In this document: positions 55,339-62,746 of the stretch, one piece after another | How the letters are laid out: each line of letters starts with the position of its first letter | How positions within the stretch are numbered: the first letter of the stretch is position 1 | Source: CAVYUC01 sp963816685 | GTDB taxonomy: Bacteria; Bacteroidota; Bacteroidia; Bacteroidales; Prolixibacteraceae | Direction of reading: 5' to 3' | DNA length: 64,000 nt | NCBI GenBank assembly: GCA_963816685.1 | Contig: CAWFMB010000026.1 | Location: forward strand, 62,001-126,000 | Notes under the pieces: model-generated | Seen by the model: the letters and a program-made list of their open reading frames with translations, nothing else | What the model was told of the DNA's origin: nothing | The model's database searches: none | Translations under genes and position numbers: made by a program

Positions 55339-56019
55339 ATGAAAAAATATGAAGTCATTAAAACAGCCGACGGTTCCAAAACTCTTTACCTGCCAGATAT
55401 AAATGAACAATATCATTCATTAAACGGTGCAGTTACCGAGTCAAATTTTGTTTATCTTCAAAATGGCTATTTACACCAGCATTCAGATTCTCCCATTGTC
55501 CTGGAAATTGGCTTTGGCACAGGCTTAAATTGTTTGCTTACTGCATTGAAAGCAGAAGAGATGAAGCGTCCCACATTATATTATTCCGTTGAAAAATATC
55601 CGCTGGAACAGAGTTTAGTTGATAAATTAAATTACGGAAAAATGATTTCACAATATGCTCAACTTCTTTTTCGCGAAATACAAAACTGCAAATGGGAATT
55701 ACCGGTACAAATTTCAGAATATTTCCATTTGTGCAAATTGAATCTGGATTTGACTGTTTCTGATTTGAACACAATTCGTAATTGCTCTGTTATCTATTTT
55801 GATGCATTCGGACCCGACAAACAACCGGAAATGTGGAGTCCTGAGATATTTAGTACAATTTATAACAAAACTTTGAACGAAGGTATTTTCGTAACTTACA
55901 GTGCAAAAGGTCAGGTTCGAAGGGAACTTGCAGCAGCAGGTTTTACTATGGAACGACTACCAGGACCGCCCGGAAAAAAAGAAATGTTAAGAGGAATAAA
56001 ACTCTTGTCAAAGATTTAA
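55339..56019 (+). CDS. mnmD: tRNA 5-methylaminomethyl-2-thiouridine methyltransferase MnmD
   Basis: Methylates the wobble uridine of certain tRNAs using S-adenosylmethionine. The 226-residue protein is the stand-alone form (the MnmD half of MnmC). Seen: VLEIGFGTGLNCLLTAL (SAM-binding), YFDAFGPDKQPEMWS, and YSAKGQVRRELAAAGFTMER followed by PGPPGKKEMLRG, the typical end. It and TsaC diverge; both modify tRNA. Confidence 0.93.
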   Translation: MKKYEVIKTADGSKTLYLPDINEQYHSLNGAVTESNFVYLQNGYLHQHSDSPIVLEIGFGTGLNCLLTALKAEEMKRPTLYYSVEKYPLEQSLVDKLNYGKMISQYAQLLFREIQNCKWELPVQISEYFHLCKLNLDLTVSDLNTIRNCSVIYFDAFGPDKQPEMWSPEIFSTIYNKTLNEGIFVTYSAKGQVRRELAAAGFTMERLPGPPGKKEMLRGIKLLSKI

Positions 56020-56067
56020 TTGCCAAAAAATTACGTTATCTTCGCAAACTTTAAAACAAAAAGTAAT

Positions 56068-56676
56068 ATGACGGATAAGAAATTAACCGGAGAACTCGAA
56101 AAATTTAGTTATGCATTGGGGATGAGTGTTGCCTCAAATTTGATAAAATCAGGAGTAAAAAAAGTAAATCCTGATGTTTTTTTAGCCGCATTAAACGACA
56201 CGTTTACAGGCGAAATGCCTAAAATGCTACCTGAAGAAGCGAATGAAATCCTCGAAAATTTTATGGCAAAAATAAATACAGGTCAGGAAAATAATCTGGC
56301 TGAGGGATTAACCTTTCTAGCCTTAAACAAGGATAAAGAAGGAGTGATTGAATTGCCAAGCGGATTGCAGTATAAAGTTTTAAAAGAAGGTGAAGGAGAA
56401 ATTCCTTCAATGAACGATACCGTTAGATGTCATTATCATGGAACTTTAATCGATGGAACTGTTTTCGACAGTTCTGTTGAACGGGGAGAACCGGCAACAT
56501 TTCCTGTGAATGGTGTAATTCAGGGTTGGGTGGAAGCACTTCAACTGATGTCGACGGGTTCAAAATGGCGCCTTTTTATTCCACCGGAACTGGCTTATGG
56601 CGAACAAGGAGCAGGTGGTGTAATAAAACCAAATACCACTTTGGTCTTCGATGTTGAATTAATAGAAATTATTTAA
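56068..56676 (+). CDS. Cytoplasmic FKBP-type peptidyl-prolyl isomerase
   Basis: A 202-residue protein with an N-terminal helical dimerisation domain (about 1-85; KFSYALGMSVASNLIKSGV) like FkpA/Mip and a C-terminal FKBP domain (DTVRCHYHGTLIDGTVFDSS, GVIQGWVEALQLM, LAYGEQGAGG). From ATG 56068 there is no signal peptide; an upstream TTG would add 16 residues without one either. A TATCTTCG -7-like element (56037-56044) precedes it. An exported paralogue follows. Confidence 0.9.
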   Translation: MTDKKLTGELEKFSYALGMSVASNLIKSGVKKVNPDVFLAALNDTFTGEMPKMLPEEANEILENFMAKINTGQENNLAEGLTFLALNKDKEGVIELPSGLQYKVLKEGEGEIPSMNDTVRCHYHGTLIDGTVFDSSVERGEPATFPVNGVIQGWVEALQLMSTGSKWRLFIPPELAYGEQGAGGVIKPNTTLVFDVELIEII

Positions 56677-56689
56677 ATAATTAATAACC

Positions 56690-57397
56690 ATGAAAAATCG
56701 ATTAGTTAGTTTTTCGGCAATCCTTTTAGCTGTTGTCGGAATGAGTTGTCAACAAAATGCAACTGTAAATAATGTAAATCTTGAAACATCCACTGATTCT
56801 GTTGGATATGCAATTGGTGTGCTTGTTGGTGCCAATAACAAGCAACAAATAGAAAATGCACCAGGTGGAGAAGATATTAATATTGATGCAATGGCGGCCG
56901 GATTTCGTTTGGCAGTTAAAGGTGAAGAAGCTGCAATGACACGTGAGCAAGCCGATTCAGTAGTTAGAGCCTATTTTGAAAAAGCAGGAGAAAATGAAGC
57001 TCAGAAAAATCTGGAAGAAGGCAATGATTTTCTTGAAAAAAACAGACAACGCGAAGGTATTAAAACTACAGAAAGTGGTTTACAGTATGAAGTGTTGCAG
57101 GAAGGAACCGGTGAAAAACCCGATTCAACAGATCGCGTAAGAGTGCATTACACCGGAAAATTAATTGACGGAACAGTATTCGATAGTTCAGTAGAACGCG
57201 GAGAGCCGGCAGTATTCAGAGTAGATCAGGTTATTCCTGGATGGACAGAAGCATTGCAAATGATGAAAGTTGGAGCAAAATGGAGAATTTACCTTCCTTC
57301 GCTGATTGCATACGGTGAACGTGGTGCAGGCGCGGATATCGGCCCAAATTCAGCTCTTATTTTCGATGTTGAATTACTTGAAATCGTGAAAGAATAA
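56690..57397 (+). CDS. Lipoprotein FKBP-type peptidyl-prolyl isomerase
   Basis: A 235-residue paralogue of the preceding gene, exported as a lipoprotein (ILLAVVGMSCQQ; lipobox Cys 20). Same two-part layout: N-terminal helical domain (about 35-105; DSVGYAIGVLVGANN) and C-terminal FKBP domain (VRVHYTGKLIDGTVFDSS, QVIPGWTEALQMMKVGAKWR, IAYGERGAGADIGPNS). It starts 13 bp after the cytoplasmic copy, so one operon serves two compartments. Folding of envelope proteins is inferred. Confidence 0.92.
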   Translation: MKNRLVSFSAILLAVVGMSCQQNATVNNVNLETSTDSVGYAIGVLVGANNKQQIENAPGGEDINIDAMAAGFRLAVKGEEAAMTREQADSVVRAYFEKAGENEAQKNLEEGNDFLEKNRQREGIKTTESGLQYEVLQEGTGEKPDSTDRVRVHYTGKLIDGTVFDSSVERGEPAVFRVDQVIPGWTEALQMMKVGAKWRIYLPSLIAYGERGAGADIGPNSALIFDVELLEIVKE

Positions 57398-57418
57398 CAG
57401 TTCATATTTTTTAATAAA

Positions 57419-57457
57419 AAACCCTTTGTATTATTTTCTGCAAAGGGTTTCTTTTTT
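57419..57457 (+). terminator. Terminator of the FKBP operon
   Basis: AAACCCTTTG (57419-57428) and CAAAGGGTTT (57441-57450) form a perfect 10-bp stem with a 12-nt loop, followed by cttttttat. Confidence 0.85.
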
Positions 57458-57469
57458 ATATTCGCCTTC

Positions 57470-57838
57470 ATGAGTTTACAAGTAAAAGGGAAAATAGAAC
57501 AAATTTTAAAACCCGAATCGGGAGTGAGTCGGGCAGGAAAAGAGTGGCAAAAACAAGAGTTTGTAATAGAAACAGACGAGCAGTTTCCAAAGAAGGTCTG
57601 TTTTACATTATTTAACGATAAAACTTCGCTTATTGAGGGAATGACAACCGGAGAAGAAGTGGAAGTTTCTTTTAATCTTGAATCGCGGGAATTTAACGGG
57701 AAATGGTATCACAACATAAATGCCTGGAAAATAGAAAAACCTGCTTCGGCAAATGTACCTGATTCTCCTCCGGAATTTCGTCTGGAAGATATTCCGCCGG
57801 AGCCCGACGAAAATCAGGCGAATGATTTGCCTTTTTAG
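57470..57838 (+). CDS. DUF3127 domain-containing protein
   Basis: A 122-residue cytoplasmic protein of the DUF3127 family, an OB-fold-like single-strand-binding type domain of unknown role. Seen: LQVKGKIEQILKPESGVSRAG, EWQKQEFVIET, FNLESREFNGKWYHNINAWKI, and an acidic tail ending DLPF that resembles the C-terminal tip of SSB proteins (DDDIPF), which recruits partners. It has its own terminator. Confidence 0.85.
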   Translation: MSLQVKGKIEQILKPESGVSRAGKEWQKQEFVIETDEQFPKKVCFTLFNDKTSLIEGMTTGEEVEVSFNLESREFNGKWYHNINAWKIEKPASANVPDSPPEFRLEDIPPEPDENQANDLPF

Positions 57839-57859
57839 TCTGAATGGATTGGGCAAAAA

Positions 57860-57894
57860 AAATGAAGTTTTAGATTCTAAAACTTCATTTTTTT
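57860..57894. terminator. Bidirectional terminator after DUF3127
   Basis: A near-perfect palindrome: a 15-bp arm at 57860-57874 and one at 57876-57890 around a single central base, with T-runs on both sides. It separates the convergent DUF3127 and FISUMP genes. Confidence 0.8.
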
Positions 57895-57912
57895 ATTTCC
57901 TGAAAAATAGAT

Positions 57913-59472
57913 TTAATCTTTCACACAACGAACACTTGTTCCTGAATCTTTGGTTCTGAAAGGTCTTATAAAATCAGAGCTATCAAGGATCATTAATCGT
58001 CCCCATGCATTTTGACTGTTAACTTGTGTAGTGGACCAAAATCCCGCCATTCCGTAATACCCGTAAAAATCAAGAATGTTTGAAGTTTTCGCTTCATAAC
58101 CCAATCCGCGATAACCTCCCGGCAAAGCTTTAAATTCATAACTGTCAAGTCCTCCGTTAACAAACCAGCCTGTTTTCCCCTTCAGTTGTCCTCCCACATT
58201 TGACCAGGTTCCATCTGCATTTTTAGTTCCTCCTTTATTTTCTGCAACAAACTGCGCCAGTTGTTCCCATTCAGTATCCGTGGGCAAGTGCCATCCCGAA
58301 GGACATGCTGTTTTTGCAGCTTCCCAGTTATATAAAACACCAAAAGATTTATACTTTCCAGTTTGTTTTGCAGCATAAACATCAGTCCCGTCATATCCAT
58401 ATACATAATACCTGGGCTCAGTGAACGAACCATTTGCCAACCTGTTGACTGTTGGTAAATATGCAAGATTATCGGCCATCCACCACTGACTTCCAATTTT
58501 TACAATTTTATATTTCTTACCTTCATAAAGTATTGAATCTGATTCAGTGAGAATTTCTTCGGTGGTTGTAAATGTTTTGGTAACACCAACAGTAGTTCCC
58601 TGTGCACTGGAGGCAAAAGCGCAGACGTAATATTTTGTATTTGGCTGCAACCCACTCACCGATTTATAATAAACTCCCAATCCGGATCCTGCCCTTTCAA
58701 TGTTGTCATTACTATCCGGTGTATTGTCAGTGGTACTCCAGTAAAAACCTCTTGCTGTGATTTCGGATCCACCGTCACTTGTAACTTCACCTTTAAACCG
58801 TGCAGTTCGTGAAGCAACATCCAAAACACTGTGCGTAAGTACTGCCGGCATATTTACTGAAGTAGTAAAATTAATAACTTCACCCAATGCAGTTCCCTTT
58901 TTGTTAACAGCAAACGCTCTGATATAATATACTGTATTTGCCTGCAGCCCATTAATAGTTGCGGTAAAAACTTCACCGTTGTCTGATGTAACAAGATTTC
59001 CGGTGGTGACAATATTATCGGATTGATTTGGTTCTGTGTTTGTATCACTCCAGTAAAATCCTCTGGATGTAATAACTGCACCGCCATTATCCGTCATTTT
59101 AAAACTGATTTGAGCTGAATTTAGACCTACATCATCCAAATCAGGAATTTCAATTGACGGAACCGAGTATTTAAACAACCCAAAATCCGAATATACCGGG
59201 AAACAATTGTCTTCTGTGATTTTGGCCCTGTAATAACCTGTTGTATCAAATAAAGAAAGTTCCATAGTATCTGTCACCTCATCAAGAATATCAATCCAGT
59301 CAAGTGAATCACTGCTATATTGCCATTGCACTTTACCACGGTGTTCGGGTACAATTAGTCTCAGGTTTTCACCTGTAATTTTAATTGCTTCCGACTTTGT
59401 ATACAGCGTTTGCGATTTAACAACGGGAACTGTAAGAAATAGTACAGCAATAATTGTATATATTTTTTTCAT
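57913..59472 (-). CDS. Secreted protein with FN3-like repeats and FISUMP domain
   Basis: A 519-residue surface protein. Seen: signal peptide (cut near VKSQ, residue 21), an N-terminal region of about 75 residues, two fibronectin-type-III-like repeats (about 105-300; PNQSDNI...LQANTVYYIRAFAVN and PDSNDNI...LQPNTKYYVCAFAS), then a C-terminal FISUMP domain (about 310-519: GSQWWMADNLAYLPTV, WEAAKTACPSGWHLPTDTEW, GTSVRCVKD), a fold named from Fibrobacter proteins. No CTD-type sorting domain follows. It is the second gene of a two-gene unit with the SprB-like protein (18-bp gap). Confidence 0.85.
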   Translation of the reverse strand: MKKIYTIIAVLFLTVPVVKSQTLYTKSEAIKITGENLRLIVPEHRGKVQWQYSSDSLDWIDILDEVTDTMELSLFDTTGYYRAKITEDNCFPVYSDFGLFKYSVPSIEIPDLDDVGLNSAQISFKMTDNGGAVITSRGFYWSDTNTEPNQSDNIVTTGNLVTSDNGEVFTATINGLQANTVYYIRAFAVNKKGTALGEVINFTTSVNMPAVLTHSVLDVASRTARFKGEVTSDGGSEITARGFYWSTTDNTPDSNDNIERAGSGLGVYYKSVSGLQPNTKYYVCAFASSAQGTTVGVTKTFTTTEEILTESDSILYEGKKYKIVKIGSQWWMADNLAYLPTVNRLANGSFTEPRYYVYGYDGTDVYAAKQTGKYKSFGVLYNWEAAKTACPSGWHLPTDTEWEQLAQFVAENKGGTKNADGTWSNVGGQLKGKTGWFVNGGLDSYEFKALPGGYRGLGYEAKTSNILDFYGYYGMAGFWSTTQVNSQNAWGRLMILDSSDFIRPFRTKDSGTSVRCVKD

Positions 59473-59490
59473 AGTAACTCGAATTGGAAA

Positions 59491-60555
59491 TTAATGAATG
59501 ACAAATTTTTTTGTGACTAAACCAGCTTTTGTTTTGGCAGTAAACTGATATGCCCCCTGAACCTTTGGCAAGTTCACCTCTCCTGTATAATATCCTGAAA
59601 AATTACTGATTTCCTTATACAGCACTTGTTTCCCTTCGATATTTGTAATTAAGATTTCAATTGTCCCGGGAATATCACTGTTAATTTTGTAGTTAAACTT
59701 TCCATTACTGGGATTAGGGAATATGGTAAGCAACATACTTCCTTTTTCTGTTAATTCAATGGCAGTTAAATTAATGTCGAATGTATGGGAACATCCGTCT
59801 GCATCGGTAATTGTAACCGGATAACTTTGAATTGAATCTGCAACTGTAACATCTTCTGTTATTTGATTATCCGGCCATTCGTAAGAATAAGGAGGTGTGC
59901 CGCCGTTAACAGAAATATCGATTATTTTTTGACTTTCATCATTAATAACTGTGTCCCTGATTTCGAAACCGGCAACAAGCGGGTCAGCTTCAGCAACTTC
60001 AAAAGTGTCGGTGAGTACCTGATTTGCAAAATCAGTAACTGTTATAATATATTCTCCGGGTGTTAAATCCGAAATTTTATTTGATGTGGCCCCATTAGAC
60101 CAATTTATGCTGTAGGGAGGCATTCCATCCAAAACCTCTACATTAATTGATCCTCCGCCAAGACAATTGGTGCTATTTACAACAGTTGCCGAAATTCCAA
60201 CAGTTTTTAAAACTTCCACTTTATACTGGACATCTGCAGAACAACCATTTTCATCCAAAACAGTTACGGAATATACAGTAGTGGCTTCTGGTGAAACTTC
60301 AGGATTCCTGACATTTGGATTACCGATTGAAGTACCTCCCGTCCAGGAAAATTCATAATTACCCGAACCTCCCGATACATCAAGATTATAACCAAGATTA
60401 ATCGATTCTCCGGTGAAAACCGTAGTATCTGTACCATTCGCAGAGACCTGGAAAGGAGGAGGTTGAACAACATTCAGAATGATATCCTGCTGAGCCAAAA
60501 CAGCAGATGAAATCAAGACGAAAACTGCGACTAAAAAGAAGTTAATATTTTTCAT
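59491..60555 (-). CDS. T9SS-sorted protein with SprB-like repeats
   Basis: A 354-residue secreted protein; the start ATG 60555 is three codons into the longer frame. Seen: signal peptide (MKNINFFLVAVFVLISSAVL, cut near AQQ), an Ig/PKD-like domain (SGGSGNYEFSWTGG...YSVTVLDENGCS), two SprB-type repeats (DGMPPYSINWSNGATSN and GGTPPYSYEWPDNQI...DADGCSH), and a C-terminal type A sorting domain (LTIFPNPSNGKFNYKI ending in KKFVIH) that directs export through the type IX system. Cell-surface attachment is inferred. Confidence 0.88.
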   Translation of the reverse strand: MKNINFFLVAVFVLISSAVLAQQDIILNVVQPPPFQVSANGTDTTVFTGESINLGYNLDVSGGSGNYEFSWTGGTSIGNPNVRNPEVSPEATTVYSVTVLDENGCSADVQYKVEVLKTVGISATVVNSTNCLGGGSINVEVLDGMPPYSINWSNGATSNKISDLTPGEYIITVTDFANQVLTDTFEVAEADPLVAGFEIRDTVINDESQKIIDISVNGGTPPYSYEWPDNQITEDVTVADSIQSYPVTITDADGCSHTFDINLTAIELTEKGSMLLTIFPNPSNGKFNYKINSDIPGTIEILITNIEGKQVLYKEISNFSGYYTGEVNLPKVQGAYQFTAKTKAGLVTKKFVIH

Positions 60556-60902
60556 AAACAGCAATATTGGAGTTTGGGCGAATGTACCTAATTTTTATTT
60601 AAGATTAAAATCAAAATCATCCCCATTTTTTTTGAATAAACAAATCTTTCAGAGATAACCAATCCGGCAATTCGGGTAAAATTGGAAACTCTGATTTCTT
60701 ATGCTGAACAATTTGCCTGTTAATCATTTTTTAAACGTATAATCATAAATAAAAAATTAACCCGGCATAAAAACAAAGGTTCTTAAATTGGAATATTGAA
60801 AGTGAAATTTGTACTTTTAAGAACTTTTGAAATCCTGCATAAAATAATAATTATCTGCTGCAGCCATGTATGGATTACGTTATAATTTAAAAATATAAGC
60901 AA
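60556..60902. other. Gene-free region between divergent units
   Basis: A 347-bp AT-rich stretch separating the surface-protein unit from DUF1080. It must hold promoters for both directions; I recognise neither a clear TAnnTTTG element at the right distance nor any gene, tRNA or repeat. Confidence 0.55.
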
Positions 60903-61625
60903 ATGAAAAACTTGACTAATCTATTCCTCATCACATTTTTACTTGCACTTTTCTCCTGTTCATCAGCACAAAAAAATGAAAGCGAAATGAATACGCTCAC
61001 ATCAAAAGAAAAAAGTGAAGGTTGGGAATTGCTTTTCGATGGAAAGTCGCTCGACAATTGGAAAATGTTTAATGGCGGCGAAGTCACCGGCTGGAAAATT
61101 ATTGATGGTGTTTTGCACAATTCCGGTGTCGGTTCCGATCATGGTGGCGATATCATCACAAAAAAACAATACGATAATTTTGAATTGACGCTGGAATGGA
61201 AAGTAGCGCCGGAAAGCAATTCAGGTGTTTTTTACCATGTGCAGGAAGGTGTGACCAATGCTATTTATGAATCGGGTCCCGAATATCAGCTTATTGACGG
61301 AAAAGGCTGGCCGGATGAACTGGAGCCTTCGCAATACAGTGGTTCCAATTATGGCATGAATCCTCCTCAGGATGGCGAAGTTAAACCGCTGGATGAATGG
61401 AATACAACACGGATTATCATCAATAATCCACATGTGGAGCACTGGCTCAACGGTAAAAAAGTTGTTGAATATGAATTGTGGTCCGATGAATGGAAAAAGA
61501 ACAAAGCCAACAGCAAATGGGCCGATGCACCGCACTACGGCGAAGCCAAAACCGGTCATATCGGATTTCAGGATCATGGCGGACTTACTATGTTCCGGAA
61601 TATTAAAATAAGGGAGATTGAATAA
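60903..61625 (+). CDS. DUF1080 secreted lipoprotein (3-keto-glycoside hydrolase-like)
   Basis: A 240-residue exported lipoprotein (LLALFSCSSAQ, lipobox Cys 19) of the DUF1080/3-keto-disaccharide hydrolase family: a concanavalin-type jelly-roll with LLFDGKSLDNWKMFNGG, WKIIDGVLHNSG, ELTLEWKVAPESNSGVFYHV and GHIGFQDHGG. Members bind or hydrolyse oxidised sugars. Substrate not shown. The last gene of the window also looks sugar-related. Confidence 0.88.
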   Translation: MKNLTNLFLITFLLALFSCSSAQKNESEMNTLTSKEKSEGWELLFDGKSLDNWKMFNGGEVTGWKIIDGVLHNSGVGSDHGGDIITKKQYDNFELTLEWKVAPESNSGVFYHVQEGVTNAIYESGPEYQLIDGKGWPDELEPSQYSGSNYGMNPPQDGEVKPLDEWNTTRIIINNPHVEHWLNGKKVVEYELWSDEWKKNKANSKWADAPHYGEAKTGHIGFQDHGGLTMFRNIKIREIE

Positions 61626-61765
61626 AAAATATTGATGATTATTTTTGATTTGCCGTAACCTTGCTGCACTTATTAACAGAGATTGACAGGGATAAACAAT
61701 TTCAGGCACCATTCCAATCCGTATCAATCCATCTCTTTTTTTAACTTTGCCTAAAATTTTATACA

Positions 61766-62713
61766 ATGGCATTTACTGCATTCCGTGGAATGAAACCATT
61801 TTCGCAACTGATGTTTTCAGCATTCGTAATTTTGGTTAGTTTTCTGGCCTTTCTGGTGGTTTCTTTAATAATTGCAATTCCACTGTTTAATCTTGAGTCA
61901 GTTTTAAGTCTGCCGACAATAAATGATTTAAATAACCCGGAAAGTATCCGGCTGATGAAATATTTTCAGGTGGTGCAATCCATTGGGCTGTTTATTGTCC
62001 CTCCATTTGTAATAGGCTGGCTGTTTCATGGAAAATCATCTGATTACTTACACCTTAATAAACCAGTAAATGGTTCTTCTTTATTACTGATCCTTCTTCT
62101 AACATTTGCAGCTGCACCTTTTATTAATTTTATCGGCGAATTAAATATGAGAATGGTTTTACCTGAATGGCTTTCAGGAGTTGAACAGTGGATGCAGGAT
62201 GCCGAAGAAAAAGCAGCAGAAATTACCGAAGCTTTTTTAAAAGTTGAAAATATTGGAGGACTTGCATTTAACCTTTTCATGATCGCCTTACTTCCGGCCA
62301 TTGGAGAAGAATTGTTGTTTCGTGGTGTAATCCAGCGCATTTTTACCCGCATGACCAAAAGTCATCACTGGGGAATCTGGATTTCTGCAATTCTTTTCAG
62401 TTCGCTGCACCTGCAGTTTTACGGTTTTATTCCACGATTGCTGCTTGGAGTGCTGTTTGGATACCTGCTGGTTTGGAGTGGTTCATTGTGGCTTCCAATA
62501 GTTGGCCATTTCCTCAATAACACATTCGCCGTACTGGCTATGTTTCTAATCGATAAAAAAATACTTAGTCCCGATATAGAGAAATATGGCGCTGATTCCG
62601 ATAGCTTTTACATGGCAGGAATAAGCCTTCTCCTGGTGCTGGTTTTCCTTTTCCTGGTTAAAAAAGAAAACCGAGGAAATCAACTTCAGTTAAATAGTCC
62701 GGACAAGCAGTAA
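61766..62713 (+). CDS. CPBP-family intramembrane metalloprotease
   Basis: A 315-residue inner-membrane protein with about eight hydrophobic segments. Seen: the CPBP (Abi) motifs EELLFRGVIQRIF (EExxxR), FSSLHLQFYG (F-x3-H) and VGHFLNNT (H-x3-N), which form the zinc site. Typical for Rce1/CAAX-prenyl-protease-like proteins; bacterial members have diverse or unknown substrates. The start ATG at 61766 lies just after an AT-rich gap. Confidence 0.9.
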   Translation: MAFTAFRGMKPFSQLMFSAFVILVSFLAFLVVSLIIAIPLFNLESVLSLPTINDLNNPESIRLMKYFQVVQSIGLFIVPPFVIGWLFHGKSSDYLHLNKPVNGSSLLLILLLTFAAAPFINFIGELNMRMVLPEWLSGVEQWMQDAEEKAAEITEAFLKVENIGGLAFNLFMIALLPAIGEELLFRGVIQRIFTRMTKSHHWGIWISAILFSSLHLQFYGFIPRLLLGVLFGYLLVWSGSLWLPIVGHFLNNTFAVLAMFLIDKKILSPDIEKYGADSDSFYMAGISLLLVLVFLFLVKKENRGNQLQLNSPDKQ

Positions 62714-62746
62714 CCTTAATCGCAATTAAGCAGCACCGGTAATATT

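Noticed and set aside
61221..61772. 183-codon minus-strand frame over DUF1080
   Set aside because: Antisense to a well-supported gene and overlapping the CPBP start; no family features.
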